NCBI GenBank assembly: GCA_943788115.1
Contig: CALSPA010000005.1
Span: 229,812 to 293,811 of the forward strand
Reading direction: 5' to 3'
DNA: 64,000 nt
Source: an uncultured Flavobacteriales bacterium
Lineage (GTDB): Bacteria; Bacteroidota; Bacteroidia; Flavobacteriales_D; Parvicellaceae
Positions 35,052-43,617 of the stretch are shown one piece after another (position 1 is the stretch's first letter; each line of letters opens with the position of its first letter). The translations under genes were made by a program, and so were the position numbers. The notes beneath the pieces were generated by a model that was not told the origin of the DNA, did not search any database, and was given only the letters and a program-made list of their open reading frames with translations.

Positions 35052-35504
35052 ATGAAGATTAATTGGCATATTAAACATTTTAATGAACTTTCTGCAAAAG
35101 AATTTCATGATTTATTACAGCTTAGACTAGAGGTGTTTGTTGTTGAACAGGATTGTGTATATCAGGATTTAGACGGAAAAGATCTCATTTCTTTTCATCT
35201 TTTAGGTGCCGATTTAAACGGCAAGGTTGTTGCAACCGCAAGAGTGATTCCAATAAATGAGTTAAAAGTGGAGATTGGTAGAGTTGTTGTAAATAATTCT
35301 TTTAGAAAAGATGGTATTGGTCAAAAATTAATGAAGGAAACTATTCAACAAATTGAGCACCTTTTTGGGGCTGTTCAGATTAAAATTTCTGCTCAGAAAT
35401 ATTTACTTAACTTTTATTTAGCGTTAGGTTTTATTGCTACTAAAATTGAATACTTAGAGGACGGAATTCCTCATATAGAAATGAATTTAAACTTAAAAAA
35501 ATGA
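35052..35504 (+). CDS. elaA: ElaA-type GNAT acetyltransferase
   Basis: 150 aa from the ATG at 35052 (MKINWHIKHFNELSAKEFHDLLQLRLEVFVVEQ), the usual start of this family. The longer frame running back into meaB codes a non-homologous hydrophobic stretch. The acetyl-CoA binding part is VEIGRVVVNNSFRKDGIGQKLM, with the R/Q-x-x-G-x-G/A-type loop. The acceptor substrate is unknown. It overlaps the peptidase gene by 4 bases. Confidence 0.88.
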   Translation: MKINWHIKHFNELSAKEFHDLLQLRLEVFVVEQDCVYQDLDGKDLISFHLLGADLNGKVVATARVIPINELKVEIGRVVVNNSFRKDGIGQKLMKETIQQIEHLFGAVQIKISAQKYLLNFYLALGFIATKIEYLEDGIPHIEMNLNLKK

Positions 35505-37552
35505 AAAAAAATATCTTATTAGTAAGCTTTGTTTTATTAAACATTGTTGTGAGTTCTCAATCAAATAATGAATTGGAAACTAAGAGGGTCGATTCAAATA
35601 ACGTATTAAAAACTTTGCAATTTGATTATTTGGATTTAGCTACTTTACCTAAAGATGACTTTTATCAATTTGCTACAGGAACTTGGATGAAAAACAATCC
35701 AGTTCCGGAAGAGGAAAGTAGATGGAGTAGTTTTAATCAACTTAATGAAGAAAATAACATTGTTTTAAATAATATCCTGGAAAGAGCAGCCGCCCATAAT
35801 AGTAGAGCTATCAAATCTTTTCAGTTGATAGGTGATTTTTATCAATCTTTTATGGATACTTCTCTAAGAAATGAGTTAGGGATTGCCCCTGCAACTAATT
35901 ACTATGAACTAATTGACGGTGCTCTTAATAAGAAAGACCTTCAAAATATTGTTGTCAGCTTACAAAACTTAGGTATTTCCAATGCTTTTGGCCTATATGT
36001 TTCTCAGGATAAAAAAAATAATTCTAAATATAGAGTTCACCTATATCAGGGTGGGCTAGGTTTGCCAAATAAAGATTACTACTTCAAAGAAGATGAGAGG
36101 TCAATAAAAATTAGAGAGAGCTACATAAATTACATGAAAGAAATGTTTAGAGTTGGTGAAATAGCTGATTCTAATGCTGTAGCTAATGTGTATAAAATTG
36201 AAGAAAGTCTAGCCAAAGCAAGTAAGTCGCCTGTTGAACTAAGAGAGGTTGAAAAGCAATATAATCCAATGACTATTGCTGAATTAAATACTTTGTGTCC
36301 TGCAATTAATTGGGATGATTTTCTTTCTGGTAGAGGTATATATAATGAAGATACAGTGATTGTAGGACAACCAGAGTTCCTCCAAAACTTAAATGTAATG
36401 TTCAATGACATTCCTGTTGAAGATTGGAAGATTTATTTTAAATGGAATCTTTTTAGATCAACCTCTAGTGCACTAACTATGGAATGTAAAAGACTAAATT
36501 TTGGATTTTACAATACTACTCTTAGAGGGACAAAGAAAATGAAGCCACTTTGGAAACAAGGCATTAGTGCTGTTACCTCTTCAGCTATTGGTGAGGCTTT
36601 AGGGCAAGCATTTGTAGAAAATAATTTTAGTCAAACAGCTAAAGACATGGTAAATACTATGGTTGATAACATTACAATTGTTTTTGATGAACGTATAGAC
36701 GCTTTAGATTGGATGTCTAAAGAAACAAAAATAAAAGCGAAACAGAAATTAGCTTCTTTTTCAAGAAAACTTGGTTTTCCTGATGAGTGGGAAGATTTCA
36801 GCTCAGTTTTAATTTCAAAAGACCGTTATTATGACAATAAAATGAATTGCAGGAAATTTGAGGTTGCTAAAAACATAAATAAATTGGGCAAACCAATAGA
36901 CAGAAAAAAATGGTCAATGTTCCCTCAAATTGTAAATGCTTATTATAATCCACTATTAAACGAAATAGTTTTTCCTGCGGGAATTATGCAGCAACCATTT
37001 TTTAGTGAACAATATGAAGATGCAGTTAATTATGCAAGAATGGGAGCGGTAATTGGTCATGAGCTTACTCATGGTTTTGATGATAATGGAGCTAAATTTA
37101 GTGCAGATGGTAGAATGGTAAACTGGTGGACAGAAGAGGATAAGAATAAATTTGATGCCAAAACACAAAAATTAGTAGATCAGTACAATTCTTTTGAAGC
37201 TTTAGATGGTGTTTTTGTAAATGGTAAACTTACATTAGGGGAGAATATTGCAGATTTAGGTGGGCTAACCATTGCGTATTATGCTTTTATGAAATCACTA
37301 GAGGGAAAAGAAAAGAGGGTGATTAAAGGATATACACCAGAGCAACGGTTTTTTATTGCATTTGCTCATGTATGGAAAAATACAATTAGGGATAATGCTC
37401 TAGAAGCAAGAATTAAAAGTGACCCGCATTCTCCTGGGAAATACCGTGTTAATGGAACACTTTCAAATATGCCAGAATTTTTTGATGCATTCAACGTTAA
37501 AGAAGGTGACAAAATGCGTCAAAATCCGAACAAAATTGCTAGAATTTGGTAA
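35501..37552 (+). CDS. M13-family zinc metallopeptidase (PepO/neprilysin-like)
   Basis: 683 aa. A signal peptide (1-19) suggests a periplasmic or surface enzyme. The catalytic zinc site is H520-E-L-T-H524 (VIGHELTHGFDDNGAKF), with the third ligand Glu581 in GENIADLGG; N-A-Y-Y-N-P upstream and the C-terminal RIKSDPHSPGKYRVNG (substrate-binding) complete the family pattern. It cuts short peptides on the amino side of hydrophobic residues. Length is normal. It is coupled to elaA, and a MORN-repeat gene follows after 41 bases. Confidence 0.94.
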   Translation: MKKNILLVSFVLLNIVVSSQSNNELETKRVDSNNVLKTLQFDYLDLATLPKDDFYQFATGTWMKNNPVPEEESRWSSFNQLNEENNIVLNNILERAAAHNSRAIKSFQLIGDFYQSFMDTSLRNELGIAPATNYYELIDGALNKKDLQNIVVSLQNLGISNAFGLYVSQDKKNNSKYRVHLYQGGLGLPNKDYYFKEDERSIKIRESYINYMKEMFRVGEIADSNAVANVYKIEESLAKASKSPVELREVEKQYNPMTIAELNTLCPAINWDDFLSGRGIYNEDTVIVGQPEFLQNLNVMFNDIPVEDWKIYFKWNLFRSTSSALTMECKRLNFGFYNTTLRGTKKMKPLWKQGISAVTSSAIGEALGQAFVENNFSQTAKDMVNTMVDNITIVFDERIDALDWMSKETKIKAKQKLASFSRKLGFPDEWEDFSSVLISKDRYYDNKMNCRKFEVAKNINKLGKPIDRKKWSMFPQIVNAYYNPLLNEIVFPAGIMQQPFFSEQYEDAVNYARMGAVIGHELTHGFDDNGAKFSADGRMVNWWTEEDKNKFDAKTQKLVDQYNSFEALDGVFVNGKLTLGENIADLGGLTIAYYAFMKSLEGKEKRVIKGYTPEQRFFIAFAHVWKNTIRDNALEARIKSDPHSPGKYRVNGTLSNMPEFFDAFNVKEGDKMRQNPNKIARIW

Positions 37553-37593
37553 ACAATATTATCAAGCGCTATAAAAATTAATAATTTCAATTG

Positions 37594-38352
37594 ATGAGAA
37601 TTATAATAATTATTCTATTAACTCTTCCTTTTAATATGTTTGCACAGACTAGAAGCTTAGACAACTTCACTGATGCGAATGGGTTAAAACAAGGCATTTG
37701 GAAAGTTAAACATGAAAACTCCCAGGCCTTAAGATACACTGGTTCTTTTAAAGATAATAAGCCTTCAGGATTATTTAAATATTACTATCCAACGGGTCTC
37801 TTGTCTGCAATTATGAAATTTTCTGAAAATAAGGCTTATGCTACCATGTACCATGAGAATGGAAATATTATGTCTGTAGGCAAGTATTTAAATCAACAAA
37901 AAGACAGTGTTTGGTATGTGTTTAGTCAAAGGAATGAATTGTTGAATTCCGAAGATTATGTTGAAGGAAAAATACATGGTAAGCAGTTTTTATATTATCC
38001 TGTAGAGGTTAATAAAGACCAGATTAAAATTATGGAAATGTATAATTATAATGAAGGTTTGAAACACGGTTCTTGGGAGCATTACTATGAAAGTGGACAC
38101 CTTAAAGCTAAGGGTAAATGTAAAAATGGATACAAACAAGGAGAGGTATTCTATTACTTTTCTAACGGACAAATAGATATAAGAGGCTTTTATAAGGATG
38201 GTGAGAAAAACGGATTATGGACTTATTACAATGAAGACGGTTCGGTCAAAAAAGAAGCTCATTTTAGAAATGGTAATGTATTAAAAGGAAAAGAATTAGA
38301 GTTGTATATTCAACAAAGAAAAGAGAGTAAAATTAAATCCAAAATTGAATAA
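37594..38352 (+). CDS. Secreted MORN/YwqK-repeat protein
   Basis: 252 aa from ATG 37594 (the preceding TTG codon is not needed). Signal peptide (MRIIIIILLTLPFNMFAQ), then about seven MORN-like repeats of the type G-x-W-x-x-Y-x-x-x-G-x-L-x-x-x-G (GLFKYYYPTGLLSAIMKF, GSWEHYYESGHLKAKGKC, GEVFYYFSNGQIDIRGFY, GLWTYYNEDGSVKKEAHF). The repeats build a flat beta-sheet surface for binding. Such proteins are sometimes labelled as antitoxin YwqK, but no toxin is nearby and the label has no support here. The next gene overlaps by 8 bases. Confidence 0.8.
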   Translation: MRIIIIILLTLPFNMFAQTRSLDNFTDANGLKQGIWKVKHENSQALRYTGSFKDNKPSGLFKYYYPTGLLSAIMKFSENKAYATMYHENGNIMSVGKYLNQQKDSVWYVFSQRNELLNSEDYVEGKIHGKQFLYYPVEVNKDQIKIMEMYNYNEGLKHGSWEHYYESGHLKAKGKCKNGYKQGEVFYYFSNGQIDIRGFYKDGEKNGLWTYYNEDGSVKKEAHFRNGNVLKGKELELYIQQRKESKIKSKIE

Positions 38353-39010
38353 ATTAGCTTTTATATTTTTTATTTGTTTTGTCAGTTCAAGTTGTCTTAA
38401 ACCAACCAATGAGCTGCCAGATTTTTATTACAATTATTATCCTGTAAATTTAGATTCATGGGTGGAATATGATGTGATTGATATTGTTCACACATCTTTA
38501 GGAAGTGATACATTGAATTACTTTTTAAAAGAAATCAAAACGAATACTTTTTACGACAATGAAGGGGAATTGGCTCAAAGAGTTCAACGTTTATGGAAGT
38601 TCAATTTAAATGATGATTATGTAATTAAAGACATTTGGCAGGAAAAAGTAACTTCAACTACTGCAGAAAAAGTAGAAGAAAACATTAGATTTACTAAGCT
38701 TGTTTTCCCCATTAAAAACGGAGAATATTGGAACGGTAATGCTTATAATGATCAGCTTTTTTGTGAGTATACTTATGATAGTATTCATGAACCCTATGAG
38801 CTTAACTCATTTTCTTTTGATAGTACAGTAACTGTACTCCAAAAAGATTTATATACTGCCGTAGATTATCAAAATGCTTATGAAGTTTACGCTAAAAATG
38901 TAGGTTTGATTTATAAGAAAGACATTAATCTAAGTATTAATCTTTACAATATTTTAAACATAAATGAAGGTAGAGAGTTGGAAATGACGGTTATAAATTA
39001 TAGTCTATGA
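38345..39010 (+). CDS. Lipoprotein of unknown function, TTG start
   Basis: 221 aa. The start is TTG at 38345, inside the end of the MORN gene; no ATG gives the signal sequence. The lipobox SSSC (Cys17) follows a hydrophobic stretch. The mature part is acidic and beta-rich (LDSWVEYDVIDIVHTSLG, VFPIKNGEYWNGNAYNDQLFCEYTY) and ends in a single strand. No family recognised. It overlaps the subtilase gene by 4 bases, so the three genes probably work in the same surface process. Confidence 0.72.
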   Translation: MNKLAFIFFICFVSSSCLKPTNELPDFYYNYYPVNLDSWVEYDVIDIVHTSLGSDTLNYFLKEIKTNTFYDNEGELAQRVQRLWKFNLNDDYVIKDIWQEKVTSTTAEKVEENIRFTKLVFPIKNGEYWNGNAYNDQLFCEYTYDSIHEPYELNSFSFDSTVTVLQKDLYTAVDYQNAYEVYAKNVGLIYKKDINLSINLYNILNINEGRELEMTVINYSL

Positions 39011-40659
39011 TTAGATGCTTAATTTTGTTTCTGTTACTCTGTACTGCTACAATTTTTTCTCAAGATACAATTCCAAGATATTGGATAGGGTTTACTGATA
39101 AAATCAATTCTAATTATACCCTAAATAACCCTTCGGGTTATTTGTCTGAAAGAGCAATTTTAAGAAGAGAAAAACAAGCTATTCTAATAGATTCTTTGGA
39201 TCTTCCTGTTTCTCAATTATATATTCAAAGTGTTTTAGCTGCTGGTGACTTTGAGCTTTGGGCGATTTCAAAATGGATGAATGGAGTAATCATTAAGACA
39301 CAAGATACATTAGCATTGGATAGCATTGTGAATTTTACTTTTGTTGAATCTTTAGACAAGTTAAAATCTAATTTAAAGCCATTAGCTGACAATAAATTTG
39401 ATCAAGAATTGTCAAGCAAATCAACTTTACTCTCAATTGAAAACACTCCCTATTTTCCGTTTGGATTAACTTATATGCAGCATCATTTACACGGTTCAGA
39501 TGTTGTTCAAAATCTTGGTTTTAATGGTCAAGGAAAACACATTGCAATTTTAGATGCAGGATTTAAAAATGTTGATCAAACACCTGCGTTAGAACATCTT
39601 ATTAATGAAAATAGAATTCTATCAACTTATGATTTTGTTAGGAAAGAAAATAGTGTTTATGAGGACCATTACCATGGAGAGGCTGTTTTGTCAATTATTG
39701 CTGGTTATGAGCCTGAATATTATGTAGGGTCTGCTACAAAAGCTAGCTTTCATTTACTTATTTCTGAAGATGTTTTTTCTGAGACAATTACAGAAGAGTA
39801 TTACTGGGTAGTTGCTGCTGAATATGCAGATTCTGCCGGAGTTGATATTATCAATACCTCCTTAGGTTACACGACATTTGATGATTCTACAACTAATCAT
39901 ACTTACGCTGATATGAATGGACATACAACTATTGCTGCAAAAGGTTTAAATGTTGCTTCAAGTAAAGGCATTCTTTGTGTTACATCTGCAGGAAATTCGG
40001 GTGCTAATTCTTGGAAATATATATCTACTCCTGCAGATGCAGATTTGGGTTTAACTGTTGGGGCAGTTGATTCAAATGGAATAAGAGCCCCGTTTAGTAG
40101 TCAAGGACCATCTTTTGATGGAGATATAAAGCCCAATGTAATGTCTGTTGGCTGGAACACATATTATATCCCTCCAGGTTCTAGCTTTGCAGATCAAGGT
40201 AACGGAACTTCTTTTAGTGCTCCTATGATGACAGGAATGGTTGCTGCTTTATGGGAAGCTATGCCAGAATTGACAAATTTAGAATTAATTGATTTGATTG
40301 AAGAATATTCACATTTGTATGAACAACCAGATTCTTTAATGGGTTATGGGATACCTAATATTTATCAATTGCTTTTAGATAATTCAAATCATCAAGAATT
40401 GTTTAATTCTACAACAACTATTTTAAATGTTTATCCTAACCCTTTTAATGAAGAATTAATTGTATTGTATAAATCTGATTCCGATAAGGAAATACAAATT
40501 AAAATGAACTCTTTATCAGGACAAATTTTTTACAACATTAATTTTAATGTAAAAAAGGGGATAAATAAACTCAGAATTTTTCAGACCAATGAATTAGCTA
40601 TAGGCATTTATTTACTTTCTGTAGATAATGAAGTTATTAAAGCTGTAAAATCAAAGTAA
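39007..40659 (+). CDS. Subtilisin-like serine protease with T9SS sorting domain
   Basis: 550 aa. Signal peptide (1-19), an N-terminal region (about 20-150), the S8 catalytic domain (about 165-455) and a T9SS type A tail (about 475-550: ILNVYPNPFNEELIVLYKS ... LAIGIYLLSVDNEVIKAVKSK). The triad is visible: Asp183 (HIAILDAGF), His223 (DHYHGEAVLSII), Ser402 (GTSFSAPMMTGMVAALW), with the oxyanion Asn in SAGNSG. It is exported across the outer membrane by the T9SS. It is convergent with the FAH-family gene with no spacer. Confidence 0.92.
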   Translation: MIRCLILFLLLCTATIFSQDTIPRYWIGFTDKINSNYTLNNPSGYLSERAILRREKQAILIDSLDLPVSQLYIQSVLAAGDFELWAISKWMNGVIIKTQDTLALDSIVNFTFVESLDKLKSNLKPLADNKFDQELSSKSTLLSIENTPYFPFGLTYMQHHLHGSDVVQNLGFNGQGKHIAILDAGFKNVDQTPALEHLINENRILSTYDFVRKENSVYEDHYHGEAVLSIIAGYEPEYYVGSATKASFHLLISEDVFSETITEEYYWVVAAEYADSAGVDIINTSLGYTTFDDSTTNHTYADMNGHTTIAAKGLNVASSKGILCVTSAGNSGANSWKYISTPADADLGLTVGAVDSNGIRAPFSSQGPSFDGDIKPNVMSVGWNTYYIPPGSSFADQGNGTSFSAPMMTGMVAALWEAMPELTNLELIDLIEEYSHLYEQPDSLMGYGIPNIYQLLLDNSNHQELFNSTTTILNVYPNPFNEELIVLYKSDSDKEIQIKMNSLSGQIFYNINFNVKKGINKLRIFQTNELAIGIYLLSVDNEVIKAVKSK

Positions 40660-41271
40660 TTATTTAATCTTAGTTTTAAAAGCTTGCTCGTCTTCTAAAT
40701 AGCCAATCAATTCATCGCCAATATTAACTTTCCCAACTCCTGCAGGAGTTCCAGTAAAAATAAGATCGCCAATTTTAAGTGTCATAAATTTTGAAACATG
40801 TGCTATTATTTCATCAAAATTAAATAACATATTTGAAGAGTTTCCCTGTTGAACAATTTCCCCATTCTTTTTTAATGAAAAATTAATATTATTAAGGTTT
40901 AAATTTTTCTTATCAATAAAATTTGCTGAAACAACAGCCGACTGATCAAATGCTTTGGCAATTTCCCAAGGATGACCTTTTTCTTTGCATTTATCTTGTA
41001 AATCTCTAGCGGTAAAATCAATACCTAATCCAATTTCATTGTAGTAGGTGTTTGCAAAATTTTCATTTATGTTTTTACCTAATTTACAGATCTTAATAAT
41101 TAACTCTACTTCATAGTGAACGATGTTTGTGAAGTTAGGAATGTAAAAAGGATTTCTTTTAGGAAGTATTGCTGAGTCAGGTTTTAAGAAGAATAATGGT
41201 TCTGATGGAACTGGGTTATTTAATTCTTTTGCATGATCGATGTAATTTCTTCCAATACAGATTATTTTCAT
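40660..41271 (-). CDS. Fumarylacetoacetate hydrolase-family protein
   Basis: 203 aa, the short YcgM/FAHD1-like form. Opens with MKIICIGRNYIDHAKELNNPVPSEPLFFLKP; metal ligands are the acidic residues in VHYEVELIIKI and in IGLGIDFTARDLQ; late LIFTGTPAGVGKVNIGDEL is the family signature. Members act as acylpyruvate hydrolases or oxaloacetate decarboxylases; which one is not clear. It overlaps the exonuclease gene by 4 bases and is the last gene of a four-gene leftward run. Confidence 0.9.
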   Translation of the reverse strand: MKIICIGRNYIDHAKELNNPVPSEPLFFLKPDSAILPKRNPFYIPNFTNIVHYEVELIIKICKLGKNINENFANTYYNEIGLGIDFTARDLQDKCKEKGHPWEIAKAFDQSAVVSANFIDKKNLNLNNINFSLKKNGEIVQQGNSSNMLFNFDEIIAHVSKFMTLKIGDLIFTGTPAGVGKVNIGDELIGYLEDEQAFKTKIK

Positions 41272-42044
41272 GCCTTTTGTTTTTTAAATTCATTCCAAAT
41301 TTTCTTGAAGCACAACTTAGTATTTGTGGTGAAGTCCCCAGATTGAATCCAGGAGTAATAGCTAGGTTCACTTTTGAAAACATCGGTAACTTTTTTCCCT
41401 TTGTGCTTTCCAAAGTTTATTAAATAGTTGTTGTCTTTGTCTATAGCAATTCTTTTAGCGAAATCGAGTGTCTTTAGACCTTGAATTGAAAAATCATGAA
41501 GAAAATCAATGTTGTTTTCAAGACTTTCATACTTTTCTAATTGAGCCATAAATACATCTAAAGTTGCAGCTGTGTCAGCTAATGCACTATGTGCATTTGT
41601 TAAATCTTTATTGCAATAAAATTGGTATGCAGCAACTAGTGTTCGCTGTTCCATTTTGTGGAAAATATTCTGAACATCTATTAATTTCCGTTCTTCAATT
41701 TTAATGTCAATGTTGCAACGATAAAATTCTTCTACAAGAAGTGGAATGTCAAATTTATTCGAATTAAAGCCACCAAGGTCACAACCCTTAATAAAGTCTT
41801 CTATTTCTATTGAAACAGCTTTGAAATTAGGTGAATTAATTACGTCAAAGTCATAGATTCCATGAATTTCAGAGGTTTCTATTGGGATAGGGATTTCAGG
41901 ATTAATTCTTTTGTTATACTCTTCTTTAGAAGAGTCAGGGTTTATTTTTATAATTGCAATTTCTACAATTTTGTCTTTCGAGACATTGACTCCTGTTGTT
42001 TCTAAATCTAGAAATGCTAAAGGTTTTTCAAGTTTGAGGTTCAT
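41268..42044 (-). CDS. DnaQ-like 3'-5' exonuclease
   Basis: 258 aa. DEDDh motifs: Asp13 and Glu15 (AFLDLETTGVN), the second Asp in GGFNSNKFDIPLL, and His/Asp in NAHSALADTAATLDVF. A C-terminal part (about 190-255) carries a FGKHKGKKVTDVFKSEPSYYSWIQSGDF segment, the domain common in stand-alone Bacteroidota exonucleases of this group. Probably DNA repair or RNA/DNA trimming. Overlaps both neighbours by 4 bases. Confidence 0.9.
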   Translation of the reverse strand: MNLKLEKPLAFLDLETTGVNVSKDKIVEIAIIKINPDSSKEEYNKRINPEIPIPIETSEIHGIYDFDVINSPNFKAVSIEIEDFIKGCDLGGFNSNKFDIPLLVEEFYRCNIDIKIEERKLIDVQNIFHKMEQRTLVAAYQFYCNKDLTNAHSALADTAATLDVFMAQLEKYESLENNIDFLHDFSIQGLKTLDFAKRIAIDKDNNYLINFGKHKGKKVTDVFKSEPSYYSWIQSGDFTTNTKLCFKKIWNEFKKQKA

Positions 42045-43585
42045 TCTAATTTTTTTAAAAGGTAGTTTATCCTAACGGTTTCTTTATCATAAGCAAATGT
42101 AGAAACATTAAACTTTCTAAAAATTTCTTCATATCCATTTACTTTAATTTTAATTTTATAATTGCCTGGTTGAAGTATAACTGTGTGGATTTTACTGTTG
42201 TTGTTTGATTTATATTTCCCTAAAATTTTATTCTCTAAATTTAATATTTCTATAACAGCTGAATCAAGTTTAATTAAAGAAGAATCTTCTTTTACAGATA
42301 TCAAATAAAGTACAGGTTTAATTTCTATACTTTCAAAATTTAATCGATAAATGTCGTATGCTCCTAAACCTCCTTTTCTAATAGATGAAATATATGCGTG
42401 CTTATTTTCTCTTCCAAAACAAATGGTTTTTTCATTATAAGCCGAATTTATAGGGTAACCCAGGTTTTGTGGTTCAGACCATGATTTGTTTACTGGGTTC
42501 CATTTAGTTTTAAAAAGGTCAAACCCTCCCATGCCAGGAAGTCCATTGGAAGAGAAATATAGCGTGCTGTCATAAGAATTGTAATAAGGAAATTCTTCAT
42601 CTAAATCTGTATTTATTTCCGTTAAATTTTCCGGGAGGCTCCAATTACCACTAGGAAGTTTTTTCATGATGTATATGTCATTGCCTCCAATTCCTTCTTT
42701 TCTATTGCTTGAAAAATAGATGACATCTTCATTTTGATTAAAGGTTCCAGAGCTTTCGAAACTTTTAATTTCATTTAATCCCTCTTTTAAAATTTGTTTT
42801 TTTTTATAAGTGCTTCCTCTTTTTTTAGATTTAAATAAATCGGTTGCTTTTTTTGTGTCACCATTATTATATGAAACATATATATAACTCCCATCATCTT
42901 TTATACCAGTAGTTTCTTCATTTAGGTTTGAATTTAGTGATTTACAGTTTTTAGACTTTGTAAAATTAAAGCCACTGAAATTATTTGTATAAACATCAAG
43001 CATAAAAAATCCATTTGTTCCAATTACTCCTTTATTCCCATTCCTATTAGATGTGAATACTAATCTTTGCTCTTTTTTATCAATGAATGGATTTGTTTCA
43101 GATGAGCTAGTGTTTACTTTGTTTCCTAAGTTTTCAATAGATACATTAATTGGATTACTAATGGCATTTTGTGAGAAATTAATTTGATTGTATAAAAAAG
43201 GTATTTCGGATTTATACTTTCCTGGTTTTAGTTTGTATTTCTCAAGAGTTTCAAGTGCTTTTTCAAAATTTTGATCGTAGATATATGCTTTAGTTAAATA
43301 GTATAATATTTCTTTATCATATTTTGGAAATGAGATACATTGTTCAAAATATTTTATTGATTTAGTTTTATCTAGATCAGAATAGAAGTAGCACAACCCT
43401 ATGTTTTTAATTGCAATTTTATCCTCTGGATTATCAATTAAATATAATCTGTAATTTATAAGTGCACTAGCATAATTTTTTAATTTAAAATTGCTTTTTG
43501 CTTCACTTAATGATTGACCATTAGTTAAACCAATAAGTAGAGTGTTTAAAAATAATATTATACACAACTTTTTCAAATTTAGCAT
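42041..43585 (-). CDS. Secreted TPR plus PD40 beta-propeller protein
   Basis: 514 aa. Signal peptide (1-23, TNGQ), three TPR-like helical pairs (about 25-130: EAKSNFKLKNYASALINYRLYLIDNPED), a PD40/TolB-type propeller (about 165-410: LVFTSNRNGNKG, VIYFSSNRKEGIGGNDIY, TLYFSSNGLPGMGGFDLFK) and a short beta-sandwich tail. This is the front part of the OmpA-linked protein encoded 32 bases upstream but lacks the OmpA domain. The pair may form a complex, the upstream partner being tied to peptidoglycan. Confidence 0.82.
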   Translation of the reverse strand: MLNLKKLCIILFLNTLLIGLTNGQSLSEAKSNFKLKNYASALINYRLYLIDNPEDKIAIKNIGLCYFYSDLDKTKSIKYFEQCISFPKYDKEILYYLTKAYIYDQNFEKALETLEKYKLKPGKYKSEIPFLYNQINFSQNAISNPINVSIENLGNKVNTSSSETNPFIDKKEQRLVFTSNRNGNKGVIGTNGFFMLDVYTNNFSGFNFTKSKNCKSLNSNLNEETTGIKDDGSYIYVSYNNGDTKKATDLFKSKKRGSTYKKKQILKEGLNEIKSFESSGTFNQNEDVIYFSSNRKEGIGGNDIYIMKKLPSGNWSLPENLTEINTDLDEEFPYYNSYDSTLYFSSNGLPGMGGFDLFKTKWNPVNKSWSEPQNLGYPINSAYNEKTICFGRENKHAYISSIRKGGLGAYDIYRLNFESIEIKPVLYLISVKEDSSLIKLDSAVIEILNLENKILGKYKSNNNSKIHTVILQPGNYKIKIKVNGYEEIFRKFNVSTFAYDKETVRINYLLKKLE

Positions 43586-43617
43586 TTGAAGAGTTAAAGC
43601 CTCTGAGGATGTGTTTC

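Noticed and set aside
37594..38352. Antitoxin YwqK annotation
   Set aside because: The repeats are MORN-type, a signal peptide is present and no toxin gene is adjacent.
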